Assembly (NCBI GenBank): GCA_005772895.1
Contig: SXIH01000036.1
Location: 62,001 to 126,000, forward strand
Length of the DNA stretch: 64,000 nucleotides
Direction: 5' to 3'
Source of the DNA: Bacteroidota bacterium
GTDB taxonomy: Bacteria; Bacteroidota; Bacteroidia; 2-12-FULL-35-15
The position numbers and the translations under genes are program-made. The notes below the pieces were generated by a model. That model had not been told where the DNA came from and did no database searches. It saw only the letters and a program-made list of their open reading frames with translations. Numbering within the stretch: position 1 is the first letter of the stretch; every line of letters begins with the position of its first letter. Below, one piece after another: positions 1 through 9,600 of this stretch.

Positions 1-261
1 ATGGCACAGTTTATTGCCGACAATTTAAATTATCCAAGAGTAGCTGTTGAGAATGGAACCTCAGGAACTGTGCATGTGACATTTGTTGTGGAAGAGGATG
101 GTACAATTACAAATATTAAATTACTTCAAGGAATTGGTGATGGTTGTGAGCAGGAAGCAATAAGAGTAGTAGGTATTATGCCTCCATGGGAGCCAGGAAT
201 GCACAAAGGTGAACCACAACGTGTACAGTGTAATTTGCCAATAAAGTTTCGTATTAAATAA
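1..261 (+). CDS. TonB C-terminal domain protein, 5' end outside window
   Basis: This is the C-terminal end of a TonB-family protein. The frame is open to the first base of the window, so the ATG at base 1 is probably an internal methionine and the true start lies upstream. The 86 residues match one TonB C-terminal domain: a NYP turn near residue 10, a GTVHVTFVVEEDG strand-turn near 22-34 and a closing NLPIKF strand near 78-83. Domains of this type bind the TonB box of outer-membrane receptors, but in Bacteroidota they also end many other envelope proteins, so the role of the full protein cannot be told. An exbB-exbD-tonB set follows 126 bp downstream behind a terminator-like hairpin, which suggests a separate transcript with related function. 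Confidence 0.85.
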   Translation: MAQFIADNLNYPRVAVENGTSGTVHVTFVVEEDGTITNIKLLQGIGDGCEQEAIRVVGIMPPWEPGMHKGEPQRVQCNLPIKFRIK

Positions 262-324
262 ACAATGCGGTGTTTATAAGTTGAGACAAGTGTAAAAAAA
301 GAGCCACTTCATATAATTAATTTA

Positions 325-360
325 GCAATCGTGAGTTATTACCTTACGGTTGCTTTTTTA
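325..360 (+). terminator. Intrinsic terminator after the TonB-domain gene
   Basis: An 11-bp stem with two wobble or mismatch positions (325-335 pairing with 343-353, 7-base loop) is followed directly by TTTTTT. It lies about 60 bp after the upstream stop codon and ends 28 bp before exbB. Confidence 0.65.
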
Positions 361-387
361 TATTAAATAAAATCTAAACTAAAACAC

Positions 388-1131
388 ATGTTAAATTCAG
401 TTTTAATTCAAATTGTAAGCGGTGCAGCAACTGTAGCAGATACAGCTAAAAATATTGCCGTTCAAGCTACTCAGGGTCCTGTTGCTTCAACTGTTATTAC
501 ACCAAAACAAGATACATTGTCTTTGCTCGACTTGGTAATGAAAGGTGGAATCATAATGATTCCAATGGGTTTGCTCTCAATTTTAACACTTTATTTCTTT
601 TTCGAAAGATTAATGACAATCAGCAAAGCATCCAAGCTGGATAAAAACTTCATGAATAGCATAAAAGATTTTGTTCATAATGGAAATATTGATGCTGCAA
701 AATCTCTTTGTAGAAATACAGTTAGTCCTGCTGCCCGTATGATTGAAAAAGGTGTCAGCCGAATTGGCAAACCAATTAAAGAAATTGAAGAAGCAATGGA
801 AAGCACTGGTAAATTGGAAATTAATCGATTAGAAAAAAACCTAAGTGTGTTGAGTTTGATTGGAAGAATTGCCCCTATTCTAGGATTTGTCGGTACAATA
901 GCAGGAGTAATTAAAATTTTCTACGATATTTCTTTAACAGATAATATTAGTATCGGAGTTATTTCTGGTGGTTTATACCAAAAGATGATTACCAGTGCGT
1001 CTGGTTTAGTTATTGGTTTAATTGCATTTATTGGATATTATATTTTGAATGCAATGTTGGATAAAACATTAAATAAAATGGAAACAGCTTCAGTAGAATT
1101 TATTGATCTATTACAAGAACCAACTAAATAA
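388..1131 (+). CDS. exbB: ExbB/TolQ/MotA-type proton channel subunit
   Basis: This is an inner-membrane proton-channel protein that, with ExbD, uses the proton gradient to energise TonB. The 247-residue length suits ExbB. Three hydrophobic segments are visible at about 52-75, 151-180 and 198-223; the last two carry the family pattern of small residues (GFVGTIAGV, SASGLVIGL) that lines the channel. About 45 residues precede the first membrane segment, longer than in many ExbB proteins; a hydrophobic N-terminus could be a signal sequence, as known in some ExbB proteins. exbD begins 1 bp after its stop, so the two are co-transcribed, and the TonB-like gene follows. TolQ is the alternative name, but the downstream TonB-domain protein favours ExbB. 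Confidence 0.9.
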   Translation: MLNSVLIQIVSGAATVADTAKNIAVQATQGPVASTVITPKQDTLSLLDLVMKGGIIMIPMGLLSILTLYFFFERLMTISKASKLDKNFMNSIKDFVHNGNIDAAKSLCRNTVSPAARMIEKGVSRIGKPIKEIEEAMESTGKLEINRLEKNLSVLSLIGRIAPILGFVGTIAGVIKIFYDISLTDNISIGVISGGLYQKMITSASGLVIGLIAFIGYYILNAMLDKTLNKMETASVEFIDLLQEPTK

Positions 1132-1132
1132 C

Positions 1133-1546
1133 ATGAAACTAAAGCGCAGACATAAAGAAGGTGCTGAAGTAAGTACAGAATCGTTAAACGATATTATGTT
1201 CTTTCTTTTGCTTTTTTTCTTGATTATTTCAACGTTGGCTAATCCAAGTGTTTTGAAACTGACATTGCCCAGCTCTAAAACTGCGGAGCAGGCGATCAAA
1301 CAACAAATCACCATTGAGTCCGATGCTGACCATCAATTTATAATAAACAAGGTGGCTATTTCGTTTACTCAGTTGGAAGATGCTTTGAAACTAGAAATTG
1401 CGAGAATTAAAGGGTTAGGTATGGATCCAACCGTAGTTTTGAAATTGGATAACTCTTTAACGATACAAGATTTAGCTGACATCATGCAAATCGGTTATTC
1501 TTTAGGAGTGAAAATGGTTTTAGCAACCAAATCAGCAGATAAATAA
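1133..1546 (+). CDS. exbD: ExbD/TolR-type transport protein
   Basis: This is the partner of ExbB in the TonB-energising complex: a single-pass inner-membrane protein with a periplasmic domain. The ATG at 1133 is chosen because it falls 1 bp after the exbB stop and starts the typical basic stretch MKLKRRHKE; a frame extension back to 1103 would overlap exbB for no benefit. The membrane segment is near residues 19-40 and contains the conserved aspartate (LNDIMFF, D20) needed for proton transfer. The 137-residue length is normal. It is the middle gene of a tightly packed exbB-exbD-tonB operon; the next ATG follows 1 bp after its stop. Confidence 0.9.
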   Translation: MKLKRRHKEGAEVSTESLNDIMFFLLLFFLIISTLANPSVLKLTLPSSKTAEQAIKQQITIESDADHQFIINKVAISFTQLEDALKLEIARIKGLGMDPTVVLKLDNSLTIQDLADIMQIGYSLGVKMVLATKSADK

Positions 1547-1547
1547 A

Positions 1548-2348
1548 ATGAACGCAACAGAAAATAAAAGTAAATATTTAGCGGTGGTATTCACCCTTGG
1601 ATTTCATGCGTTGTTATTTCTGCTTTTTATTTTTATTGTATTCATCACACCAATTCCTCCTTTCGAAATAAAACCTGTTCCCGAAATTGAAATCGGATTA
1701 GGAATGGAAGGTGCCGGAAATACAGCTAGTGGCGGTTCAGGTGAAAATGATCCGAATATAGAAACAAGTATGGATGCTGCTGTTGGTTCTGCTGAAAGTG
1801 CTCCGAATATAATTACTGATGAATCAGAAACAGAAGTGAGTGTAAAAACAAATCCGAATGCAAAACCTGAAAGTGTTGCTGAAACATTGAGTCCTGAAGA
1901 ACTGAAAGAGCGTGCTGAATTAGAGAAAGCTTTAGCTAAAATTAAAGCAATGAAAGATAAAAAAGGGAAAGGTGATGGAGGAAAAAATACAGGTGGTACA
2001 GGTAACGGAACAAATACTGGAGTGGGTGATGGTCCTGGAACAGGCATTGGTGATGGAACTCCGGGCGGACCAGGTGGAACAGGGTGGGATTTAAAAGGAC
2101 GTTCCCTATTAAAAAAGCCGGATAGAATGACCGACTCAGAAGAAGAAGGAATTGTTGTAGTTGAAATTATTGTAGATGAAAATGGAAAAGTGGTAAAAGC
2201 AACTCCTGGTGCCCGTGGTTCTACAACTACGAGTTCTAAATTATATGCAAAAGCTCGCGGTGCTGCAAAAGAAGCCAAGTTTAGTCCTAGTCCGGACGGA
2301 ATAAAAGAGCAACGCGGAACTTATACATTCGTTTTCACTTTAGAATAA
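1548..2348 (+). CDS. TonB family energy-transducing protein
   Basis: The protein spans the periplasm and passes energy from ExbB-ExbD to outer-membrane transporters. One N-terminal membrane anchor is visible near residues 11-33, then an acidic region rich in Glu/Asn/Ser, a Lys/Ala helix near 120-140, a flexible glycine/threonine linker near 143-178 (repeated GTG/GDG units in place of the Pro-Lys linker of enterobacterial TonB), and a TonB-type C-terminal domain from about 195 with a VVVEIIVDENGKV strand pair. It starts 1 bp after exbD, so it is the third gene of the operon. The C-terminal domain looks more like the TolA/TonB hybrid seen in Bacteroidota than classical TonB, so the exact transporter served is unknown. 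Confidence 0.85.
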   Translation: MNATENKSKYLAVVFTLGFHALLFLLFIFIVFITPIPPFEIKPVPEIEIGLGMEGAGNTASGGSGENDPNIETSMDAAVGSAESAPNIITDESETEVSVKTNPNAKPESVAETLSPEELKERAELEKALAKIKAMKDKKGKGDGGKNTGGTGNGTNTGVGDGPGTGIGDGTPGGPGGTGWDLKGRSLLKKPDRMTDSEEEGIVVVEIIVDENGKVVKATPGARGSTTTSSKLYAKARGAAKEAKFSPSPDGIKEQRGTYTFVFTLE

Positions 2349-2356
2349 AATTCAAT

Positions 2357-2364
2357 TACTTTTG
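2357..2364 (+). promoter_or_regulatory. Candidate Bacteroidota -7 box upstream of folC
   Basis: TACTTTTG matches the TAnnTTTG -7 consensus of Bacteroidota primary sigma factor promoters. It lies 66 bp before the folC ATG, just after the tonB stop. No convincing -33 TTTG was found at the usual distance, so this is tentative. Confidence 0.3.
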
Positions 2365-2375
2365 TAGAATAAATT

Positions 2376-2413
2376 CCCCCTTGTCCAAAGGACTCCTTTG
2401 GAGGAGAAGGGGG
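2376..2413. repeat. GC-rich interrupted hairpin repeat in folC leader
   Basis: The outer arms CCCCCTT and AAGGGGG (2376-2382, 2407-2413) and inner arms CCAAAG and CTTTGG (2385-2390, 2396-2401) form an interrupted hairpin. Its G+C content contrasts sharply with the flanks. It ends 17 bp before the folC start, so it may lie in the mRNA leader. It resembles the dispersed CCCCTT...AAGGGG repeats common in Bacteroidota genomes (from memory). Confidence 0.6.
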
Positions 2414-2430
2414 TTAAGGGGATTGATTCT

Positions 2431-3747
2431 ATGAATTACCAACAAACCTTAGATTATTTATTCAGTCAGTTACCAATGTTTCAACGCATTGGTGCCGCTG
2501 CTTATAAAGCTGATTTAAATAACACTATTGCCATTTGTAAATTACTTGGCAATCCCGAAAATAAATTCAAATCCATTCATATTGCAGGCACAAATGGAAA
2601 AGGTTCTGTTTCTCATATGCTTGCTTCTGTTTTACAATCTGCCGGATTAAAAGTTGGATTGTATACTTCACCTCATCTAAAAGATTTCAGAGAGCGAATT
2701 AAAATAAATGGAGAACTGATTTCTGAAAAATATGTTATTGATTTTGTAGCAAAGTACAAAGATGATTTCGAAAAAATTCAGCCTTCTTTTTTTGAAATGA
2801 CAGTAGGTTTGGCATTTGATTATTTTGCATCTGAAAAAGTAGATATTGCAGTAATTGAAGTTGGGTTAGGAGGAAGGTTGGATTCAACCAATGTAATTAC
2901 TCCGGAAGTTTCTGTAATCACCAATATTAGTTTTGATCATACTGCTTTATTGGGGAACTCCATTGAAAAAATTGCAAAAGAGAAAGCAGGAATTATAAAG
3001 TCTGGTGTTCCTGTCGTGATTGGTGAAACACAAAAAGATTCTAAGCCTGTTTTTATTCATTCGGCAAAAGAAAAAAATACTTCCATTGTTTTTGCAGATG
3101 AAATTTACAAATCAAAAAATGTACGCCATGAAAAAAGTGTTAGCCTGCCTGCCGGACAGGCAGGACTTTATTTAAAATTAGACGTTGAAAAAAAGGGAAA
3201 TATACTTTACGAAAAGTTAGAGAGTGAATTACTTGGAGTGTATCAGCAAAAAAATATTGCAACTGTTTTAAGTGTGATAGATGTATTAAATGAAAAAGGT
3301 TTTCAATTATCAGAAGAAATAATCCGCTCCGGAATAAAGAAAACGATTTTACAAACTGGTCTGTTGGGCCGTTGGCAGATACTTTCGGAGCAGCCGCTTG
3401 TAATTGCCGACACAGCTCATAACGAAGCGGGAATCACGGAAGTGTTAAATCAAATAAATCATACGCCTCATCAAAAATTACATTTTGTTTTAGGAATGGT
3501 GAGTGATAAGGACATTTCTAAAATTCTATTGATGCTTCCAAAGAGTGCAAAATATTATTTCTGCAAAGCAAATATTCCAAGAGCTTTGCCTGCTTTTGAA
3601 TTGTCATTAGAAGCAAAAAAAGTTGGATTAAAAGGAGAAGTATTTGCATGTGTGAAAGATGCATTGCTGGCAGCAAAAGAAAACGCGTTAGAAGAAGATA
3701 TGATATTTATTGGAGGAAGTACTTTTACAGTTGCTGAGGTGGTATAA
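2431..3747 (+). CDS. folC: Bifunctional folylpolyglutamate/dihydrofolate synthase
   Basis: FolC joins glutamate to dihydropteroate and extends the polyglutamate tail of folates in the cytoplasm, using ATP. The Mur-ligase-like ATP site GTNGKGSVSHML is near residues 55-66, followed by TSPHL and later the VIEVGLGGRLDSTN motif near 147-160. The C-terminal domain carries LLGRWQ and IADTAHN. The ATG at 2431 is used because it starts the conserved NYQQTLDYLF helix; the frame extends to 2398 only through the GC-rich leader repeat. An oddity is a 21-bp palindrome inserted in frame at 3144-3164 (residues about 238-245, LPAGQAGL), in a variable surface region. The gene converges on gldJ with a strong bidirectional terminator between them. 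Confidence 0.92.
   Translation: MNYQQTLDYLFSQLPMFQRIGAAAYKADLNNTIAICKLLGNPENKFKSIHIAGTNGKGSVSHMLASVLQSAGLKVGLYTSPHLKDFRERIKINGELISEKYVIDFVAKYKDDFEKIQPSFFEMTVGLAFDYFASEKVDIAVIEVGLGGRLDSTNVITPEVSVITNISFDHTALLGNSIEKIAKEKAGIIKSGVPVVIGETQKDSKPVFIHSAKEKNTSIVFADEIYKSKNVRHEKSVSLPAGQAGLYLKLDVEKKGNILYEKLESELLGVYQQKNIATVLSVIDVLNEKGFQLSEEIIRSGIKKTILQTGLLGRWQILSEQPLVIADTAHNEAGITEVLNQINHTPHQKLHFVLGMVSDKDISKILLMLPKSAKYYFCKANIPRALPAFELSLEAKKVGLKGEVFACVKDALLAAKENALEEDMIFIGGSTFTVAEVV
3144..3164 (+). repeat. Palindromic repeat family A, form 1, in frame in folC
   Basis: Perfect 8-bp arms CCTGCCTG and CAGGCAGG surround a CCGGA centre. It is read in frame as LPAGQAG. The same element occurs in frame at 46032-46052 and 55732-55752 in the same orientation and phase. 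All six frames of this unit lack stop codons. Confidence 0.85.
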
Positions 3748-3804
3748 CCCTTCGGCTCCGCTCAGGGTGACAATCGAGACGTCACTCTGAGCGGAGTCGA
3801 AGAG
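3748..3804. repeat. Hairpin repeat family B at folC 3' end
   Basis: It begins at the base after the folC stop. The arms at 3748-3772 and 3781-3804 are inverted copies of a unit with core GACTCCGCTCAG and ending GTGAC, giving a stem of about 22 bp. Single arms or hairpins of related sequence lie at 11898-11918, 29148-29172, 32779-32834 and, in coding sequence, 62285-62306. Confidence 0.75.
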
Positions 3805-3811
3805 TAAAAAT

Positions 3812-3846
3812 AAAAAACCTCTCAAGAAATACTTGAGAGGTTTTTT
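3812..3846. terminator. Bidirectional intrinsic terminator between folC and gldJ
   Basis: A perfect 15-bp stem (3812-3826 with 3832-3846, AAATA loop) starts with A6 and ends with T6, so it can stop transcription from both the plus-strand folC and the minus-strand gldJ, which converge here. Confidence 0.9.
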
Positions 3847-3864
3847 TATATGTGTATAAGAAAA

Positions 3865-5397
3865 TTATTTTCCTAATCCAACCGGACTACCAACACGTGT
3901 CATAGCACAACGGAATCCAATCCAAGCTGTAGCCTGACGTTGATCTAAGAATCTTCTTGTTCCCGGTACCATCCAATATGCACGGTCTTTCCAAGAACCA
4001 CCTTTGTAAACACGAGCCTCATCGTTAATCATGGAAGTATTTGCATACTCATACATTCCGCTAGATTCAGGTTTACCGGAAGAAGGATCGTAAGGATCGC
4101 TCCAGCTTCCACCAACTAAAGTTGCTGCTTGTGATTTAACATCACCATCTAAATAGTTGATGTTATCAGCATATGTATAGTTTCTTCTTTCATCCAAGTT
4201 ATCATCAGGGAAAGCAGTACTAACATCTCTCCAACGAACCATTCCTGGGATTGAGATAATGTTACTGTCAGCATCATACTTAATAGTATCATTAATTAAG
4301 ATACCATCCACATCACGCTCTTGTGTTTTAAATACGTTACCACGGAAAGGGCGGAAATCAGCTTTATCTTCTGGAGATAACACACGATATACGTCCATTA
4401 CCCACTCAGATACGTTACCAGCCATATTATACAAACCATAATCGTTTGGCCAATAGGAGAACACAGGAGTTGTAATATCTCCGGCATCGTTCAAACGACC
4501 AGCATTACCCATCATATCACCATTACTTCTTTGGTAGTTCGCTAACATTTGACCTAAATATTTAGAATCAGGGTTACGGGTACCGTGACCATTCCAAGGG
4601 TATAATCTTCTGTCGGTAATACGCTCACCAATAGTGTTTCCAATTAAACCATAAGCAGCATATTCCCACTCAGCTTCTGTCGGTAGTCGGTAGCGTGGTA
4701 AAAAGATACCATCTTCCATTCTAACCAAACGCTCACCTCCGTTAGGATCCATACTTGGGATTGGGTTTTTGATTGGACCAGTCCATTTGCCTGCAAGGTA
4801 TTGGTCGGTATTAAAGTAATCATTTTCAGTTGGTGTTGGAGCATAGTCCAAGATACCTTCACGAACTAAAATAAATTCGTTTACGCGGTCAGTTCTCCAA
4901 GCACAGAAATCGGATGCCTGCAACCAGTTAACACCTACAACAGGATAATCTCTGTAAGATGGGTGACGTAAATAATATTCTACATAAGGCTCGTTGAAAG
5001 CCAAACGATCGCGCCAGCATAAAGTATCAGGCATCGCTTTTTTAAGGATATCAGGGAAGTTAGCAGCAAATACTCTGCCTGTCCAATGTAAGTATTCAAG
5101 ATAATCGAGGTTACGCACCTCTGTTTGATCCATATAGAATGAAGAAACTGTAACCCTTCTTGGAATAGCATTCCAATCGTAAGTAACATCTTGTTCAGCT
5201 CTACCCATTGTGAACGTACCACCTTCAACCAAAATTAATCCTGGTCCGGTTTCTTGTTCTTCATAAGGTCCAACTTCAAATCCTCCGTTTCTAGGCTCAT
5301 TATATTCCCATGCTGTAACAGGAGATCTCTCTTTGCTACATGATGCAAGGGCAACAATTGCTGCTAGTGCGATAAATTTGCTTGATACTTTTTTCAT
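3865..5397 (-). CDS. gldJ: GldJ-like gliding motility/T9SS lipoprotein
   Basis: GldJ is an outer-membrane lipoprotein of the gliding/type IX secretion apparatus and is known to stabilise GldK and other components in Flavobacterium. The lipobox LASC places the lipid-bearing cysteine at residue 20. The body is a formylglycine-generating-enzyme-like (SUMF1) fold, with GGTFTMG near 59, SFYMDQTEVRN, YPVVGVNW, LPTEAEWEYAA, YNMAGNVSEWV and a late GGSWKD...GFRC end. The segment after the lipobox (WEYNEPRNGGFE...QETGPGL) and the YLEYLHW region resemble GldJ more than the paralogue GldK. A porP/sprF-like gene is 85 bp upstream on the same strand and porU-porV are divergent, which supports a T9SS role. 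It is not expected to be an active sulfatase-maturing enzyme. Confidence 0.85.
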   Translation of the reverse strand: MKKVSSKFIALAAIVALASCSKERSPVTAWEYNEPRNGGFEVGPYEEQETGPGLILVEGGTFTMGRAEQDVTYDWNAIPRRVTVSSFYMDQTEVRNLDYLEYLHWTGRVFAANFPDILKKAMPDTLCWRDRLAFNEPYVEYYLRHPSYRDYPVVGVNWLQASDFCAWRTDRVNEFILVREGILDYAPTPTENDYFNTDQYLAGKWTGPIKNPIPSMDPNGGERLVRMEDGIFLPRYRLPTEAEWEYAAYGLIGNTIGERITDRRLYPWNGHGTRNPDSKYLGQMLANYQRSNGDMMGNAGRLNDAGDITTPVFSYWPNDYGLYNMAGNVSEWVMDVYRVLSPEDKADFRPFRGNVFKTQERDVDGILINDTIKYDADSNIISIPGMVRWRDVSTAFPDDNLDERRNYTYADNINYLDGDVKSQAATLVGGSWSDPYDPSSGKPESSGMYEYANTSMINDEARVYKGGSWKDRAYWMVPGTRRFLDQRQATAWIGFRCAMTRVGSPVGLGK

Positions 5398-5482
5398 TTT
5401 GTTTGTTTTAGTTTGTTGTAATATGTATGCGTATTCTTAATAAAACTATGTTTTTACTATAAAATTGTATATGAGATTATTT

Positions 5483-6439
5483 TTAGAATGATGGACAGCT
5501 AACTGTTCTGAACTTTTTCTTCTTTGGTTTACATTCGAATTGTAATGAAAAAGAAATTTCGTGTGATCCGGCTGTCGCATTTGTAAGCTTTGATACTGTT
5601 ACATCATAGCTGTATCCAACTTTAAAGAAATGTTGCTGAAATCCGATAAGAGCAATAAATGAATCTTGGTTACGATACCAAAGTCCACCAACAATAGAAC
5701 CTCTGACAACATAAACACCTAAGTTTAATTGTTGGAAATCCTGTTGTTTTTGATATAATACGTTAGGAGAAATGTATGTTTCGTTTCCTTTATCACCAAC
5801 AGGCAATACCGCTCCGGCATGTCCCGTAATTTTTAAAGGTAACTTACTTGGTCCGATTAATCCTTCGTCAGGTTGTGTTAAATGGTGAGCAGCAAAACCA
5901 AAGAAATAGCGTTTGCTGTATCCTAACATACCAACTGATAAATCCACGTTTGATTTTTTTGAAACACCCGGTACTTCATTTGTATTATAAACGAAACCTC
6001 TGCGCTCATCAATCATATCACCAAATGTAAGTTTGCTCCAGTCGATGCTTTTTTGAAAATATGTTCCCTGAAAACCAAATTTCATAGAGAATTCACGATT
6101 GATATTCAATTGATAAGAATACATCGCAGAAACGTTTGTTGTAGTTAAAGTCCCTTGCCCGGCTTTATCATTCGTAACTAAAAGACCTAATCCACCTGCA
6201 ATTTTATCGATGTGCTGATCATATGAAGCGGAGTAAGTAACATAAGTTCCGGAGATGTTAGGCCACTGATTACGGTAGTTTAAGTTGATTCTCGGACATC
6301 TGGCTGTTCCGGCAAATGCAGGATTTAAATAGAGTGGGTTGGCGTAGAATTGAGTAAATTCAGGATCTTGAGCAAATAATTTCTCGCTTGATCCGAAAGA
6401 AAATACAACTAAAAGAATTAAAACGATACGTTTTAACAT
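5483..6439 (-). CDS. PorP/SprF family T9SS outer-membrane protein
   Basis: Members of this family are outer-membrane beta-barrels of the T9SS; SprF is needed to export the SprB adhesin and PorP anchors the secretion ring. The ATG at 6439 is preferred to the upstream ATG at 6466 because it gives a clean signal peptide (MLKRIVLILLVVFSFG...LFAQ). Mature residues begin DPEFTQFYANPLYLNPAFAG, the family signature with the YxNPLYLNPAFAG motif, and barrel strands alternate to the C-terminus. The 318-residue length is normal. It lies between porU and gldJ, on the gldJ strand. Bacteroidota usually carry many SprF-like paralogues, often beside an adhesin; no large adhesin is adjacent here, so the cognate substrate is unknown. 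Confidence 0.85.
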   Translation of the reverse strand: MLKRIVLILLVVFSFGSSEKLFAQDPEFTQFYANPLYLNPAFAGTARCPRINLNYRNQWPNISGTYVTYSASYDQHIDKIAGGLGLLVTNDKAGQGTLTTTNVSAMYSYQLNINREFSMKFGFQGTYFQKSIDWSKLTFGDMIDERRGFVYNTNEVPGVSKKSNVDLSVGMLGYSKRYFFGFAAHHLTQPDEGLIGPSKLPLKITGHAGAVLPVGDKGNETYISPNVLYQKQQDFQQLNLGVYVVRGSIVGGLWYRNQDSFIALIGFQQHFFKVGYSYDVTVSKLTNATAGSHEISFSLQFECKPKKKKFRTVSCPSF

Positions 6440-6659
6440 ACGACCTGTTTTTTTAATGGGACACAATTATACACAAAAATTCTCAGAATGTTACATTTGG
6501 AGGGCATTATTTTACCCGTTTAGGCAATAAGCAGGTAAAAAAAACGTTATCCAAACGAACAAATAAGAACTTTGATGTACAAATTTATACAAAAAAATGA
6601 ATACAACCAACATTAAATGCTCCTTTTTGACTAAATTTGAAATCTAATCACCTAATTGT

Positions 6660-9600
6660 ATGCGTGCTACCCTAGTCCTGATTTTTTTACTCGTTTTTGA
6701 AGTTGCTCTCTTTGGTCAAGCCAAATATGTTTCTAAGCAAAACCCAAGTCAATATACTATTTCCTGGCTTGAGCCGGGCTCTTTTAAGCCTTCGGAAAAT
6801 GAAACTAAAAAGTTTTTAAATTTTACAGGTGCCCGTTTTGAGCAGGAAGACGCTTTTTTACCTAGATATTTTCAAAAAGTTGCCCTACAAAACAATAGTA
6901 ATAGCTTTGAAACTTCTATATTAAATGCTGTATATGAGCCACTTTCAAGTGCAGAAGTTGCAATTATCACAAATCCAAGCCTGATTTCCTCCGAAGTAAT
7001 TGTAAAATCAGTTATTTCTACTGTTAAAAAGCAAAAATCTGGTATTGTATCATTTGTTCCTATCAGAAAAAATTCAAGCACAGGAAAATTCGAAAAACTT
7101 GTTGCTTTTGACCTATCTGTCACTTCCAATTCAGTTTCTTCAAAATCTCTTAACAGAGCAGTACATACTTATGCTGCAAATTCTGTTTTGCAAACAGGTA
7201 CCTGGTATAAAATAGGAATTACTCAAGATGGAGTATATAAACTTTCCTATTCCTTTTTTCAAAATTTAGGTATTGATGTTTCTACATTAAACCCGCAAAA
7301 TATTAGAGTTTATGGAAATGGAGGAGGAATGCTTCCTGAACTAAATTCAGTAGCACGTAAAGATGATTTAGTGGAAAACGCTATTTCTGTTGTGGATGGT
7401 GGAGATGGTATTTTTGATGCAACCGACTATGTATTATTTTATGGAAAAGGTCCACAAACATGGACTTACAATGCAGTTACTTGTCCGAAATACTTGCATA
7501 CTATAAACCTTTATTCTGATTCAGCTTATTATTTTATCAATGTTGATTTGGGAGTTGGTAAAAGAATATTAACACAGGCTTCCTCTGCATTACCTGTTAC
7601 TAATACCGTTACAACATTTGATGATTATGCATTTCATGAAAGTGAATATGTGAATTTTATCAAATCAGGAAGATTATGGTATGGGGAATTGTTTGATAAT
7701 ATAGCTACTTACAGTTACACATTTAGTTTTCCTAATATTGATATGACAGCACCGGCAAGTGTCGGAACGAGTATAGCTTCCCGCTCTTTAGCCACAGCTG
7801 CAAACTATTCGGTAGTCAGTCAAACAGGGAGTTCTAATATTTCTATAAGTTCTACTCCCGGTGATGCTTACAGTGACTATGCAATAATTGGTTCCAGTTG
7901 TTTTTCTTATACTCCTAACAATTCAAGTGTAGGTGTTACAGTTACAAAGCTTACTCCGGATGCTTTAGGTTGGTTAGATTATATAGAAATAAACGTAAGA
8001 CGACAATTAACTATGTCGGGTGATCAATTAGCATTCAGAGATGCTTTATCAATGGGAGCAGGAAATATTGCTCAATACAATGTTGTTAGTTCCTTGCCAA
8101 TCGAAATTTGGGATGTTACCGAGCCAACAAATGCTTTTTTGCAAACAACAACTCCTATCGGTTCAACATATCAGTTTACACTTCCTTCCGATACTTTAAA
8201 ACAATTTGTTGCCTTCAACGGATTAAGTTATTTAACTCCTACAATTTCAGGAACGGTTGTGAATCAGAATTTACATGCATTATCAAATAAAGAATATATA
8301 ATTATTGCTCACCCTGATTTTTATTCGGATGCAATGGAATTGGCAACCTTTCACGAAAATACAGATACACTTTCTTCAATAGTTGTAACGCCTCAACAGA
8401 TTTATAATGAATTTTCTTCAGGGGCTCAGGATATTTCAGCACTTAGAGATTTTGTAAAAATGTTTTACGACAAAGCTGTTCTTGCGTCTGAATTTCCTAA
8501 ATATTTATTGATGTATGGAGATGGGTCTTATGATAATAAAAAAAGATTTGGAAGCAATACCAATTTCATTCCTACTTATCAATCAAATAACTCAACTGTT
8601 TTAACAAGCTCATATGTATCAGATGATTTTTATGGTTTACTGGATGATGCAGAAGGAGTTTGGGTTGCAGGAGATGCTATAGATATTGGCATTGGTCGTT
8701 TTCCTGTTAAAAGTGCAGCCGAATCGAAAGTTCTTTTAAATAAAGTATTTGATTATAAAAAAACAGGTTTTAATCCTTCTGTTTCAAATAACGGTTGTTC
8801 AAATTTAGCATCAACTTCTCCATTTGGAGATTGGAGAAATATAGTTTGTTTTGTAGGGGATGATGAGGATGGGGGATTGCACCAGTCTGATGCAAATAAA
8901 CTAGCAACAATGGTAGATACAGCTGCAAACGAATACAATGTTGATAAAATATATTTGGACGCATATTCTCAAGAAGCTACTCCTGGTGGAAATCGTTATC
9001 CTACTGTAGTGGATGCGATAAATAAACGAATAGAAAAAGGTTGTCTAATTTGGAATTATACCGGTCATGGAGGAGAAGTTGGATTGGCGCATGAACGAGT
9101 AGTTGAGGTTTCGCAAATTAATAATTGGAAAAATTATAATAATCTACCCTTGTTTGTTACTGCTACATGTGAGTTTAGTAGATATGATGATCCTGAACGG
9201 ACATCAGCAGGAGAGTATGTTATTTTAAACCCGGAAGGTGGAGGAATAGCTTTACTTAGTACTCTTCGTCTGGTTTTTGCATCAGGAAACTTCATATTAA
9301 ATCGAGATTTTTATGAACAGGCATTTGTGCCAATTGCAGGAAAAATGCCACGTTTAGGTGATTTATATGAGTATGTAAAAACTCAACCGGGTGGAAATTC
9401 AGTAAACAGCCGGAATTTTAGTTTGTTAGGAGATCCTGCATTAACATTGGCTTATCCAAAATATGATGTATCAACAGATACCGTAAATTCTATTCCTGTT
9501 TCTGTAACTAGCTCTGATACGATTAAAGCACTTTCCTTAGTAACTGTTAGTGGTTTTGTTAGAAATGATGCAGGTGCAATTTTAAGTTCTTACAATGGTG

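Noticed and set aside
1604-2278. Long minus-strand open frame opposite the TonB gene
   Set aside because: It is a shadow of the Gly/Pro-rich plus-strand coding sequence; the product has no family features and the plus-strand gene is clear.
3143-3166. LP(A/T)GQAG peptides as sortase LPXTG-like signals
   Set aside because: The peptides are internal, lack a following hydrophobic helix and basic tail, occur in cytoplasmic enzymes, and are explained by a DNA palindrome.
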